8,515 nt of DNA from Terriglobia bacterium. Lineage in GTDB: Bacteria > Acidobacteriota > Terriglobia > UBA7540. This document shows, piece after piece, positions 1 through 6,210 of the stretch. Every line of letters starts with the position of its first letter. Position 1 is the stretch's first letter. The stretch lies in contig JALHUF010000321.1 in assembly GCA_022866195.1 (NCBI GenBank), positions 1 to 8,515 on the forward strand, written 5' to 3'. Under the pieces are notes generated by a model. That model saw nothing but the letters and a program-made list of their open reading frames with translations, did not search any database and was not told the DNA's origin. The position numbers were made by a program, and so were the translations under genes.

Positions 1-335
1 GCCCCCTCGTCTTCAACCGCCACCAGCATGCCGCGGTCTGGTTGACAGAAGCAGCTTACGATGACTCTTTTCTTCGGATCTTGCCGGTTTCCATGGACCA
101 CGGCATTGACCAGCGCCTCGCGCAGAGCTAATTCCACGCGCTGCAGGTGTTCGTGGTCGCACTTCATTTCTCGTGCCAGCGCCATCAATCTTTCGACGAC
201 GCCGTTCAGCGCCTCGAAGGTGCTCGGGATAGTGTCCAGGAAGCGCAACGTTAGCTTGCCCCTTTCCATACGGCATCTGGTCAGCCGGGCAGGCTTTGGT
301 CGTCGCGCGCGTGCGGTTCGGGCGAGCGTAACCAT
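1..335 (-). CDS. RsbW/SpoIIAB-like ATP-binding anti-sigma protein, partial (C-terminus beyond window)
   Basis: This is a GHKL-fold (HATPase_c_2) serine kinase or anti-sigma factor of the RsbW type. Known family members bind and inhibit a sigma factor, or phosphorylate an anti-anti-sigma protein, in the cytoplasm. About 111 residues are visible on the minus strand. Residues 69-83 hold the ATP-binding N-box, ELALREALVNAVVHG, with the Glu-x3-Asn pattern (E73, N77) that coordinates Mg-ATP. Residues 108-111 (EDEG) begin the G1 box, after which the window ends. The chosen ATG at 335-333 has a GGAG-type ribosome-binding site 10 nt upstream. An in-frame ATG at 269 would remove a basic 22-residue leader (many Arg) that RsbW proteins do not normally carry, so the shorter start is possible. 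It is divergent from the S55 peptidase gene. The family call is firm; the partner sigma factor is unknown. Confidence 0.85.
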   Translation of the reverse strand, partial: MVTLARTARARRPKPARLTRCRMERGKLTLRFLDTIPSTFEALNGVVERLMALAREMKCDHEHLQRVELALREALVNAVVHGNRQDPKKRVIVSCFCQPDRGMLVAVEDEG

Positions 336-365
336 GCTCGTCGCACTCCTATAGGTCTGGCTTCA

Positions 366-389
366 GGTGTCGTTAGACGACATCCACCT
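366..389. repeat. Hyphenated palindrome in the divergent intergenic region
   Basis: A perfect 5-bp inverted repeat, GTCGT-TAG-ACGAC (369-381), is flanked by AGGT on the left (366-369, sharing one base) and ACCT on the right (386-389), with a 4-nt bulge on the right side. It would lie just downstream of the candidate leftward start site, so it could be an operator or a 5'-leader hairpin. Function is inferred from position only. Confidence 0.35.
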
Positions 390-396
390 ACACCGC

Positions 397-425
397 ATCT
401 TAGCATTGTGCGACTCTGGTTTCCA
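397..425 (-). promoter_or_regulatory. Candidate promoter for the leftward RsbW-like gene
   Basis: Read on the minus strand, TGGAAA (425-420) is followed after 17 bp by TAAGAT (402-397). Each hexamer matches the sigma-70 consensus at 4 of 6 positions and the spacing is ideal. Transcription would begin near 390, about 55 nt before the ATG at 335. This is a pattern match only. Confidence 0.3.
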
Positions 426-467
426 GTTTCCGGAGGTGGGTGCTGCGAAATCGGCGGGTTGGGTCGC

Positions 468-496
468 TTGACGCGTGGTTCCCTATCACCTAGACT
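468..496 (+). promoter_or_regulatory. Candidate sigma-70-type promoter of the S55 peptidase gene
   Basis: TTGACG (468-473, 5 of 6 matches to TTGACA) is separated by 17 bp from TAGACT (491-496), which keeps the TAxxxT pattern. The start site would be near 503, giving a leader of roughly 28 nt before the ATG at 531. A ribosome-binding-like AGAGGG lies at 512-517, slightly far (13 nt) from the start codon. The nearby TATAAA (496-501) looks more consensus-like but would be 22 bp from the same -35 box, so I prefer the 17-bp pair. Confidence 0.5.
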
Positions 497-530
497 ATAA
501 ACTTGCGCCCCAGAGGGTAATCCGGACCGT

Positions 531-2372
531 ATGAGTACCCGCTTGTTTGTCACGGCGTTCGCGGCTCTGTTACTTCTGGCCCCTTCCCTGCGGGGCCAGG
601 ACGACATTCAGTTCTTCCCTCTCAGTCAAATTCAGCCGGGCCTCAAAGGTGTCGGGAAGACCGTCTTTGAGGGCGACAGGATCGAGGAGTTCCAGGTTGA
701 GTTTCTGGGGGTGCTGAAGAACGCCATCGCGCCCAAGCACGACATCATTCTGGCGCGGCTTTCCGGCGGGCCGCTGGATAAGACTGGCGTCATTTCCGGG
801 ATGAGTGGGAGCCCAGTGTATGTGGACGGCAAGCTCGTGGGCGCCGTCGCACTCTCCTTCCCCTTCGCCAAAGAGGCTCTGACCGGCATAACCCCCATCG
901 AAGAGATGGTGCAGGTGGTTCCTGAGCCTGGCTCCGCGACCGCACAGAGAGCTGCCAGCATAGATTTCCAAATCGCGCGCATCCCTGGATCACCGGATGC
1001 GGGCCGGCTGATCCCGCAAGAGGAGAGCGGGCCAGCCATCTGGAACAAGCTGCTTCCGCCGGACAGCAGCGGGAGTGCGTTTACAGGCTATCGCCTGCCC
1101 CTCCGGCTTGGCGGCTTCGCCAGCGACGTGGTTCAGGCATACACTGGCCTTATCCGTCAGATGGGTTTTGAGCCGATGCAAGGCGGGTCAATCTCGGGCG
1201 GGCCCAGCGGTGTGGCCAGCAAGACGGATTTGGCGCCCGGCTCGATGATCAGCCTGCTGCTGGTGCGCGGCGACCTGAACGTCAACGTGGACTGCACGGT
1301 CACCTACCGGAAGGGCGACAAACTCTATGCATGCGGGCATCGGTTCATGCTGACTGGGCCCGCCAAGATTCCCTTCGCGCCCTCCCGGGTGCTCGTGACT
1401 GTTCCGAACCTGGCCAGCTCGTTCAAGGTGAATACTCCAGGCCCGCCGATGGGCAGCATTACGCAGGACCGCTTTGGGGCCATCTACGGGGTGGTGGGTG
1501 ACAAAGGCGCGTCCATCCCCGTGCACCTGCGCCTCGACTCCACGCTCAATAAGACGACGGACTACTACTTCGAGATTGTGCAGGAGCCGTTTCTTTCCCC
1601 CTTGCTGCTGAACCTGGCACTGGTCTCGACGCTCAGCGCCACGGAACGGGTGATTGGCCCTTCGACCCTCGAGCTGAAGGGCAAAATCCGCTTGGCGAAC
1701 AGTGTGGCAGTCGAAATAGAGGATGTCGTTTCCGGGGACATGAACACTCCCAACGCCGCCGGGCTTTCAGCCTCCATGCCGCTTATCTATCTCCTGAGCA
1801 GCGCCTTTCCCGACCTGCGCGTGGAGAGCATTGACCTGTCGGTCGTCGCGCGGAACGAGAAACGGGTGGCCACCCTGGAGCAGGTCTGGTGCTCAAAATC
1901 AGAGGTATCCCCTGGCGATCGCATCGAACTGACCGCTGTCCTCCGCACCCCCTCCGGGGAAGCGGTCACGCAGAAAATCCCGGTGCAGATTCCCGAAAGC
2001 GTCAGCGACAAGACGCTATCGCTGGTGGTCGGCAGTGGGTCAACTCTTAATCTGCTGCAAATGCGCTTTTCCCCTCTTACCGTGTCGCCGCGCGATTTGT
2101 TCCAGCTAGTCAACGCACTCAACCGGACGCGTCGCAACAATCGGCTTTACGCGCTGCTCATGGCTCCGCAGCGGTCGTTTATCATGCAGGGCGATGAGTA
2201 TCCTTCTCCGCCACCCTCCCTGATACAGACTCTCCTCGCTGACCCGGGGGTCGCCAGCAGCATCACCCTGAGCGGTACTTCGGTAGTGGGAGACTTCGAA
2301 ACCAAGCCCATTCCCTACACGATCCGGGGCCAGAAAATCCTCTTGCTTAGAGTGACTGAGGGAGGGCGTTAG
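531..2372 (+). CDS. Secreted SpoIVB-type serine peptidase (S55 family)
   Basis: The protein has 613 residues and is predicted to be exported. A Sec signal peptide covers residues 1-22 (hydrophobic core about 6-17). Residues 40-130 carry a block like the C-terminal half of SpoIVB: a KTVFEGDRIEEFQVEFLGVL segment and then ISGMSGSPVYVDGKLVGAV (88-106), whose GMSGSP (90-95) holds the likely nucleophile serine. Residues 236-325 carry a block like the N-terminal half of the SpoIVB peptidase domain: PGS, YACGH (H270, likely catalytic His), then TQDRFGAIYGVVGD (311-324). The order Ser-block then His-block is the reverse of Bacillus SpoIVB as I remember it. I could not assign a catalytic Asp. Residues about 400-613 look beta-rich and match nothing I know. 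SpoIVB cleaves a sporulation protein, but nothing here suggests sporulation, so the substrate is unknown. It probably shares a transcript with the propeller gene 57 nt downstream. Confidence 0.85.
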   Translation: MSTRLFVTAFAALLLLAPSLRGQDDIQFFPLSQIQPGLKGVGKTVFEGDRIEEFQVEFLGVLKNAIAPKHDIILARLSGGPLDKTGVISGMSGSPVYVDGKLVGAVALSFPFAKEALTGITPIEEMVQVVPEPGSATAQRAASIDFQIARIPGSPDAGRLIPQEESGPAIWNKLLPPDSSGSAFTGYRLPLRLGGFASDVVQAYTGLIRQMGFEPMQGGSISGGPSGVASKTDLAPGSMISLLLVRGDLNVNVDCTVTYRKGDKLYACGHRFMLTGPAKIPFAPSRVLVTVPNLASSFKVNTPGPPMGSITQDRFGAIYGVVGDKGASIPVHLRLDSTLNKTTDYYFEIVQEPFLSPLLLNLALVSTLSATERVIGPSTLELKGKIRLANSVAVEIEDVVSGDMNTPNAAGLSASMPLIYLLSSAFPDLRVESIDLSVVARNEKRVATLEQVWCSKSEVSPGDRIELTAVLRTPSGEAVTQKIPVQIPESVSDKTLSLVVGSGSTLNLLQMRFSPLTVSPRDLFQLVNALNRTRRNNRLYALLMAPQRSFIMQGDEYPSPPPSLIQTLLADPGVASSITLSGTSVVGDFETKPIPYTIRGQKILLLRVTEGGR

Positions 2373-2429
2373 CGTGACGAGCCCCGCAAAAGGCGGCCCA
2401 GGAGCGGGAATCCTCAGAAAGGTCAAGGC

Positions 2430-3515
2430 ATGAAACCGACGAAAGTGCTTCTCCTCGCTTTCTTCTTCACAGTTGCTCCCCTACGGGCGGTTGAAACCAC
2501 CTTTTGGCAGATCGGAACGTTTGAGGAATTTCTGCAAGGGACCCTGCGCGATGTGTCGCTGAGCAAGGACGGCGAACTGACTCTGGCCCCCGAGGTACGC
2601 GCGCTCTTTAACCCTGAGGAGGCGCTGGCCCTTTCGCTCGCTGCGGATCGGAACCACAACCTGTATATCGGGACAGGCCATCAGGGCAAAGTCTTCCGGG
2701 TGGACGCGAATGGCAAAGGGTCCTTGTGGTTCACGGCGCGCGAGCCTGACATCTTCGCCTTGGCAACCGCCCCGGACGGAACCCTCTATGTGGGCAGCTC
2801 TCCGGAAGGGAAAATCTACCGCGTCTCGCCCGAGGGGAAGGCAGACGTCTTTTGCGAGCCGAAGACGAAGTACATCTGGGCCTTGGCTCTCGATGCCAAA
2901 GGGAATCTGTACGCCGGGACGGGCGACCAGGGCAAGATCCTGAAAATCGATCCCTCTGGGAAAAGCGTGGTCTTCTTCGACAGCACGCAGACCCACATCA
3001 TGTGTCTGACGCTGGACCGGGAAGGCAATCTGCTGGCCGGGAGCGTGCCCAACGGCCTCATTTACCGCATCAATCCCCAGGGGAAGGCCTTTGTGCTCTA
3101 CCAGGCCAGCCTCCCGGAGATCCACGACTTGGCCACCGACTCCCAGGGACGTATCTATGCGGCGGCTTTAGGCGGTGCAGGCGGCAAGGGCACTCCTGAC
3201 CTCTTCCCGCCTGCGGGCGCGGCGCCCACCATGGTCGCTCCGGTTGCCACGATCACAGTGACGGCGAGTGCGGAGGTCCCATCCACGACAACAAAGGAGG
3301 AACAGGCTCCACTGCCCTCGCCATCCCCGACTTCCAGCTTTAATCGCCCGGCGCCCCAAGCCGTGCCGTTCCCCACGCCGCAACTTCCTCAGGGGCGCGG
3401 CTCATTGATTCAAATCCTTCCGGATTACGGAGTGGAGACGGTCTGGAGTTCCAACAACGAGAGCATTTTCGGGCTGGCGGTCCGCGGAGAGCATGTCTTG
3501 TTCTCAACCGACTAG
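2430..3515 (+). CDS. Secreted beta-propeller protein, N-terminal part ending at an in-frame amber codon
   Basis: This open frame encodes 361 residues and is the 5' part of a gene that continues in the same frame past TAG (3513-3515). A signal peptide spans residues 1-20 (cleavage near LRA-VE). Residues about 66-250 contain five tandem repeats of roughly 40 residues of the form LAxDxxGNLYxGTxxxGKIxRIxPxGK, for example NLYAGTGDQGKILKIDPSGK at 159-178, typical of NHL/SMP-30-like beta-propeller blades. Residues 250-322 are a low-complexity Pro/Thr/Ser/Ala linker, followed by the start of another blade (SLIQILPDYGVETVWSSNNE, 325-344) that is cut at residue 361. The ATG at 2430 has AAAGG 7 nt upstream. 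If only this part is made, the propeller is incomplete and probably unstable. No enzymatic residues are evident; propellers of this kind usually bind proteins or ligands. The family assignment is good but the function is unknown. Confidence 0.75.
   Translation: MKPTKVLLLAFFFTVAPLRAVETTFWQIGTFEEFLQGTLRDVSLSKDGELTLAPEVRALFNPEEALALSLAADRNHNLYIGTGHQGKVFRVDANGKGSLWFTAREPDIFALATAPDGTLYVGSSPEGKIYRVSPEGKADVFCEPKTKYIWALALDAKGNLYAGTGDQGKILKIDPSGKSVVFFDSTQTHIMCLTLDREGNLLAGSVPNGLIYRINPQGKAFVLYQASLPEIHDLATDSQGRIYAAALGGAGGKGTPDLFPPAGAAPTMVAPVATITVTASAEVPSTTTKEEQAPLPSPSPTSSFNRPAPQAVPFPTPQLPQGRGSLIQILPDYGVETVWSSNNESIFGLAVRGEHVLFSTD
3513..3515 (+). other. In-frame amber (TAG) codon interrupting the propeller gene
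   Basis: The frame reads LFSTD-TAG-NGRIFDLVPSR with no shift on either side, and the blade pattern (a FSTD-x-NGRIF turn and strand) runs straight through the stop. One substitution would restore a sense codon, for example CAG, AAG or TGG. Nonsense mutation, assembly error and readthrough are all possible; nothing in the sequence decides between them. Confidence 0.9.
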
Positions 3516-4703
3516 AACGGCCGTATCTTCGATTTGGTCCCTTCTCGCGACGGCCAGAAGCTCACGCTGCTCACCCAAACCCATGAAGCGCTAGCCACCC
3601 GCCTCTTGCTCGAGGGCTCTGACCTCTATGTTGCCACGAGCAACATTGCCAGACTGTTTCGCATTGGCACAGCGGCTGGGGGGGAGGGCAGTTACGAATC
3701 GCCTGTAAAGGACACGAAGTTCGTGTCCAACTGGGGAGCGCTCGCCTGGCGCGCCGACGCTCCCGCAGGGTCCAGCATAGAGTTTTACACCCGCTCCGGG
3801 AACTCCGAGCGGCCTGACCAGACCTGGAGTGATTGGGCAGGCCCCTACCGCAAGCCGGAAGGAAGCACGGTTCTGAGCCCTCCAGCCCGTTACCTTCAGT
3901 GGAAGGCGGCCTTTCGTGCCACGGGGGCCGCTCGTCTGGCACTGAACGAGGTAACGGCCTCTTATCTGAATCAGAACCTGCCGCCCCAGATTCGCTCGTT
4001 GAATGTGAGCACCAGCGGCGAACGCACCAGCCCTACCGGCGCGCCCTCGGGGTCAGGCCCCTCCTCAAGCATCATGGTCTCACCCGGCCCGACCCCAGGC
4101 CTTGCTTCGATCCCGCCGAGCGGCGGAGCCTCAACGAAGACTCCCACAACGCTGAGTTGGCAGGCTGATGACCCGAATGGCGACCAGCTGGTGTATGCGT
4201 TGTATGTGATGGCGGCCGACGAGCAAGAGTGGCACCTGCTCAAAGATAAGTTGCGGCAAAGCAACTACACCCTCGATCCCAATGCCCTGCCGGACGGCAA
4301 GTATGTCGCCCGCCTGGTAGTCTCCGACGGAGACTCCAATCCGCCGCAGACGGCCCGCAGCGCGGAGCTGGTGAGCGCGCCTTTCTGGGTGGACAACACC
4401 ACGCCCCAAGTCCGAGTGTTGAAGCAGGAGGCAAGCGGCAGCACCGCTACAGTCCAGTTTCAAGTCCAGGATGAGACTTCGCCGCTGCGCGGCGCAGAGG
4501 CCGCTACGGACGGCAGCGATTGGCGCGAAATCCTCTCCGACGACGGCATCGTGGACTCCCGGGCAGAAACATTCACGGTGAGGGCGGAAAAGCTTCAGCC
4601 CGGAGAACACCTCCTTACCCTGCGGGCCTACGACACGGCGGGGAATGCCGGGGTGGGGAAAGCCGTAGTTCGCCTCGCGGCCGTGGGCGGGCCCAAGCGC
4701 TAG
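3516..4703 (+). pseudogene. C-terminal continuation of the propeller gene: final blade plus fibronectin/Ig-like domains
   Basis: This is the 3' part of the gene starting at 2430; without the TAG the full product would be 757 residues. The earliest usable start here is TTG at 3534, with no ribosome-binding site before it and no signal peptide after it, so independent expression is unlikely. Numbering by the full product: the propeller finishes at about 369-415 (SDLYVATSNIARLFRI); a beta-sandwich follows at about 430-515 (FYTRSGNSERPDQTWSDW, LQWKAAFRA); a Ser/Pro/Gly linker covers about 528-570; a fibronectin-III-like domain begins at LSWQADDPNGDQLVYALYV (575-593); and a last Ig-like domain ends with LRAYDTAGNAGVGKAVV (731-747). 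Coding character is as good as upstream, so any inactivation is recent or an artefact. The gene ends at TAG 4701-4703, inside a small palindrome. In an intact protein these domains would be outside the cytoplasmic membrane. Confidence 0.7.
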
Positions 4704-4752
4704 GCGCTCCCGGGCGCCGGGGGCGCCCCCGACCGGTCGGTAGCCCGCGGGC
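4696..4752. repeat. Run of GC-rich palindromes after the propeller gene (possible terminator)
   Basis: Perfect palindromes follow each other: AGCGC-TAG-GCGCT around the stop codon (4696-4708), GGGCGCC-GGG-GGCGCCC (4712-4728, alternatively GGGGGCGCCCCC at 4719-4730), CGACCGGTCG (4730-4739) and GCCCGCGGGC (4743-4752). RNA from here would fold strongly and could end or protect the upstream transcript. No T-run follows directly, so it is not a textbook intrinsic terminator. Confidence 0.5.
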
Positions 4753-4756
4753 CGCG

Positions 4757-4814
4757 CCTCATCTAAGATTTTCGATACAACTATCATTTTAGGCGTCGCA
4801 TCTCACCTAACGAG
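4757..4814 (+). promoter_or_regulatory. AT-rich upstream region of the sigma-factor operon, probable promoter location
   Basis: After the palindromes the composition turns AT-rich (about 4757-4790) just before the sigma-factor gene, which suggests the operon's promoter is here. TATCAT (4782-4787) is a possible -10 box, but I see no convincing -35 at 16-18 bp and no clear ECF-type GGAAC/CGTC pair. The exact promoter is therefore not assigned. Confidence 0.3.
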
Positions 4815-5474
4815 TTGAGGCGCGGCCTGTGCCGAGACCAGTTGAGCACTGACAAGACGACGGCCGCGAAGGCCGCTTCCGAGACTCAATTAATCGCGCG
4901 CGCGCAGCAGGGCGACGAAGCAGCATTCGCCGCGCTTTTCGGCGCGCACAAAAGGCGAGTGTATTCTCTCTGCTTGCGCATGACCGGTGACACGGCGGAG
5001 GCCGAGGACTTAACGCAGGAAGCGTTCTTGCAGCTCTTCCGCAAGATATCCACCTTCCGGGGCGAAGCGGCCTTCACCACCTGGCTGCACCGCCTGGTAG
5101 TGAATGTCGTGTTGATGCACCTACGGAAGAAAGGCTTGCAGCAGGTATCGCTGGACGAAGTCGATACCTCACAGGAAGAGCCGATCAAGCGCGACTACGG
5201 GGCCGACGACCGAAGACTGCTGGGCTCGATCGATCGGCTCCGTCTTGGCCGGGCAATCGCGGCGCTTCCCCGGGGTTATCGGACGGTGTTCGTCCTGCAC
5301 GACGTGGAAGGTTACGAGCATAACGAGATCGCGCAGATCATGGATTGCTCCACCGGCAACTCGAAGTCCCAGCTTCACAAAGCGCGGCTGAAACTTCGGG
5401 AGTACCTCCGGCACGACCAGAGGATGCGTGCGGGAGAACTTCCTCGCTCCTCCGAGCCGGAGAAGAAGAGGTAA
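4815..5474 (+). CDS. ECF-type RNA polymerase sigma factor
   Basis: The product (up to 219 residues) is a small sigma-70 family protein with regions 2 and 4 only, the usual ECF layout. Region 2 covers about residues 24-106: TQLIARAQQGDEAAFAALF, the region 2.2 segment AEDLTQEAFLQLFRKISTFRG (64-83 core) that contacts the core enzyme, and FTTWLHRLVVNVVLMHLRKK (87-106) for -10 recognition and melting. Region 4 covers about 143-198: AIAALPRGYRTVFVLHDVEG, then a helix-turn-helix NEIAQIMDCSTGNSKSQLHK (170-189). The start is uncertain: TTG 4815 has no ribosome-binding site, CTG 4827 has GAGG 6 nt upstream, and TTG 4842 has only a weak one. All three precede the conserved domain, so function is unaffected. 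The anti-sigma gene begins 7 nt after its stop, the standard arrangement in which the co-transcribed membrane protein holds the factor inactive until a signal arrives. The regulon is unknown. Confidence 0.93.
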   Translation: MRRGLCRDQLSTDKTTAAKAASETQLIARAQQGDEAAFAALFGAHKRRVYSLCLRMTGDTAEAEDLTQEAFLQLFRKISTFRGEAAFTTWLHRLVVNVVLMHLRKKGLQQVSLDEVDTSQEEPIKRDYGADDRRLLGSIDRLRLGRAIAALPRGYRTVFVLHDVEGYEHNEIAQIMDCSTGNSKSQLHKARLKLREYLRHDQRMRAGELPRSSEPEKKR

Positions 5475-5481
5475 AGGGATT

Positions 5482-6186
5482 ATGCCAGGGGAAGATTGCC
5501 GCCAGTTCGATGCCGCAGGGGCCGCGTGCCAGCAATTCGATCAGCATTTGGCGGCTTATCTCGAGGGCGAGGATGGCCCGGAAGTGTTGGCCCATGCTCA
5601 GCAATGCCCGTATTGCGGCACCCTGCTCGCAGACATGGAGCAAATCCGTTTCGCCAGCCGTCACCTTCCCCTGGAAGAGCCGCCCGCGAGGGTCTGGGCG
5701 AATATCCGGGCCGCGCTGCAAGCCGGGGGAATCCTCCTAGAGCAGATCCCTGCCTGGTACCGCTGGTTCCCCCGCTTGGCTTTCCTGCCCAGGCCCGTCC
5801 CGCTCGGAGCCCTTGCCTGCCTGGCACTGCTCGGCTTGACCCTTCTTATATCGCCGGGGGGTTTTGGACCCAACGCCACCCTGGACGTGCCTTCGCCCGC
5901 CGGCACGGTGACTGCAGCGGGTGTGATCAGTACCGGCCTGGATGAGGCCATGACACGCACGCTGCGCGATATGGAAAATGCTTACCTGTCGCGCGAGAAC
6001 TTCCTGGAGCCTGCGGTTAAGACGGTCTACCGTCGGAGCCTGGAGTCCCTCGACGCCAGCATTCAGGAATCTCTGACGTATTGCCAACGGGAACCGGGTA
6101 ATACCCTGGCCCGGGAATATCTGGTCAACGCTTACAAGTCAAAGGCGGATGTCCTGGCGTCTGCCCTCGAGTTGGGCGGCCGATAA
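5482..6186 (+). CDS. Membrane anti-sigma factor with zinc-finger (zf-HC2/ZAS-type) domain
   Basis: The product has 234 residues and probably binds the sigma factor encoded just upstream. The cytoplasmic N-terminus has the zinc-binding anti-sigma signature HAQQCPYC (H38-x3-C42-x2-C45), preceded by FDQHLAAYLEGE and by C16 or H22 as a possible fourth ligand. One membrane segment lies at about residues 106-124 (PLGALACLALLGLTLLI). The outer part (125-234) is mainly helical, with LDEAMTRTLRDMENAYLSRE and a long charged helix to the C-terminus, and would be the sensing side. ATG 5482 was chosen because the conserved domain begins shortly after it and AAGAGG (5466-5471) lies 10 nt upstream. A GTG at 5428 would add 18 basic residues overlapping the sigma gene and looks spurious. 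The next gene follows after 24 nt, so all three are likely one operon. Confidence 0.85.
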   Translation: MPGEDCRQFDAAGAACQQFDQHLAAYLEGEDGPEVLAHAQQCPYCGTLLADMEQIRFASRHLPLEEPPARVWANIRAALQAGGILLEQIPAWYRWFPRLAFLPRPVPLGALACLALLGLTLLISPGGFGPNATLDVPSPAGTVTAAGVISTGLDEAMTRTLRDMENAYLSRENFLEPAVKTVYRRSLESLDASIQESLTYCQREPGNTLAREYLVNAYKSKADVLASALELGGR

Positions 6187-6210
6187 CCTTTCCCAAAGGA
6201 ACTGACTGCC

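Noticed and set aside
61..354. Plus-strand open frame of 97 codons and a minus-strand frame at 13-276
   Set aside because: Both are shadows of the minus-strand RsbW-like gene read from 335, which shows a genuine N-box and a ribosome-binding site.
496..501. TATAAA as the -10 box of the S55 peptidase promoter
   Set aside because: It would be 22 bp from TTGACG, too long for sigma-70; TAGACT at 491-496 gives 17 bp.
2481..3125. Minus-strand open frame of 214 codons
   Set aside because: It lies opposite the propeller repeats; its apparent repeats mirror the blade codons, and no family or ribosome-binding site supports it.
3513..3515. TAG as pyrrolysine or another deliberate recoded amino acid
   Set aside because: No hairpin or other recoding signal was recognised after the codon, no supporting genes are in the window, and the protein has no methylamine link. 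Mutation or error is simpler.
3534..4703. Independent gene starting at TTG 3534
   Set aside because: No ribosome-binding site and no signal peptide; it begins in the middle of a propeller blade and is in frame with the upstream part.
4131..4787. Minus-strand open frame of 218 codons across the end of the propeller gene and the palindromes
   Set aside because: Low-complexity, Arg/Gly/Pro-rich translation typical of GC-rich antisense frames; it runs through the palindromic region and matches no family.
5428..5481. GTG 5428 as the start of the anti-sigma factor
   Set aside because: It adds an Arg-rich 18-residue leader overlapping the sigma gene; ATG 5482 sits directly before the conserved domain.
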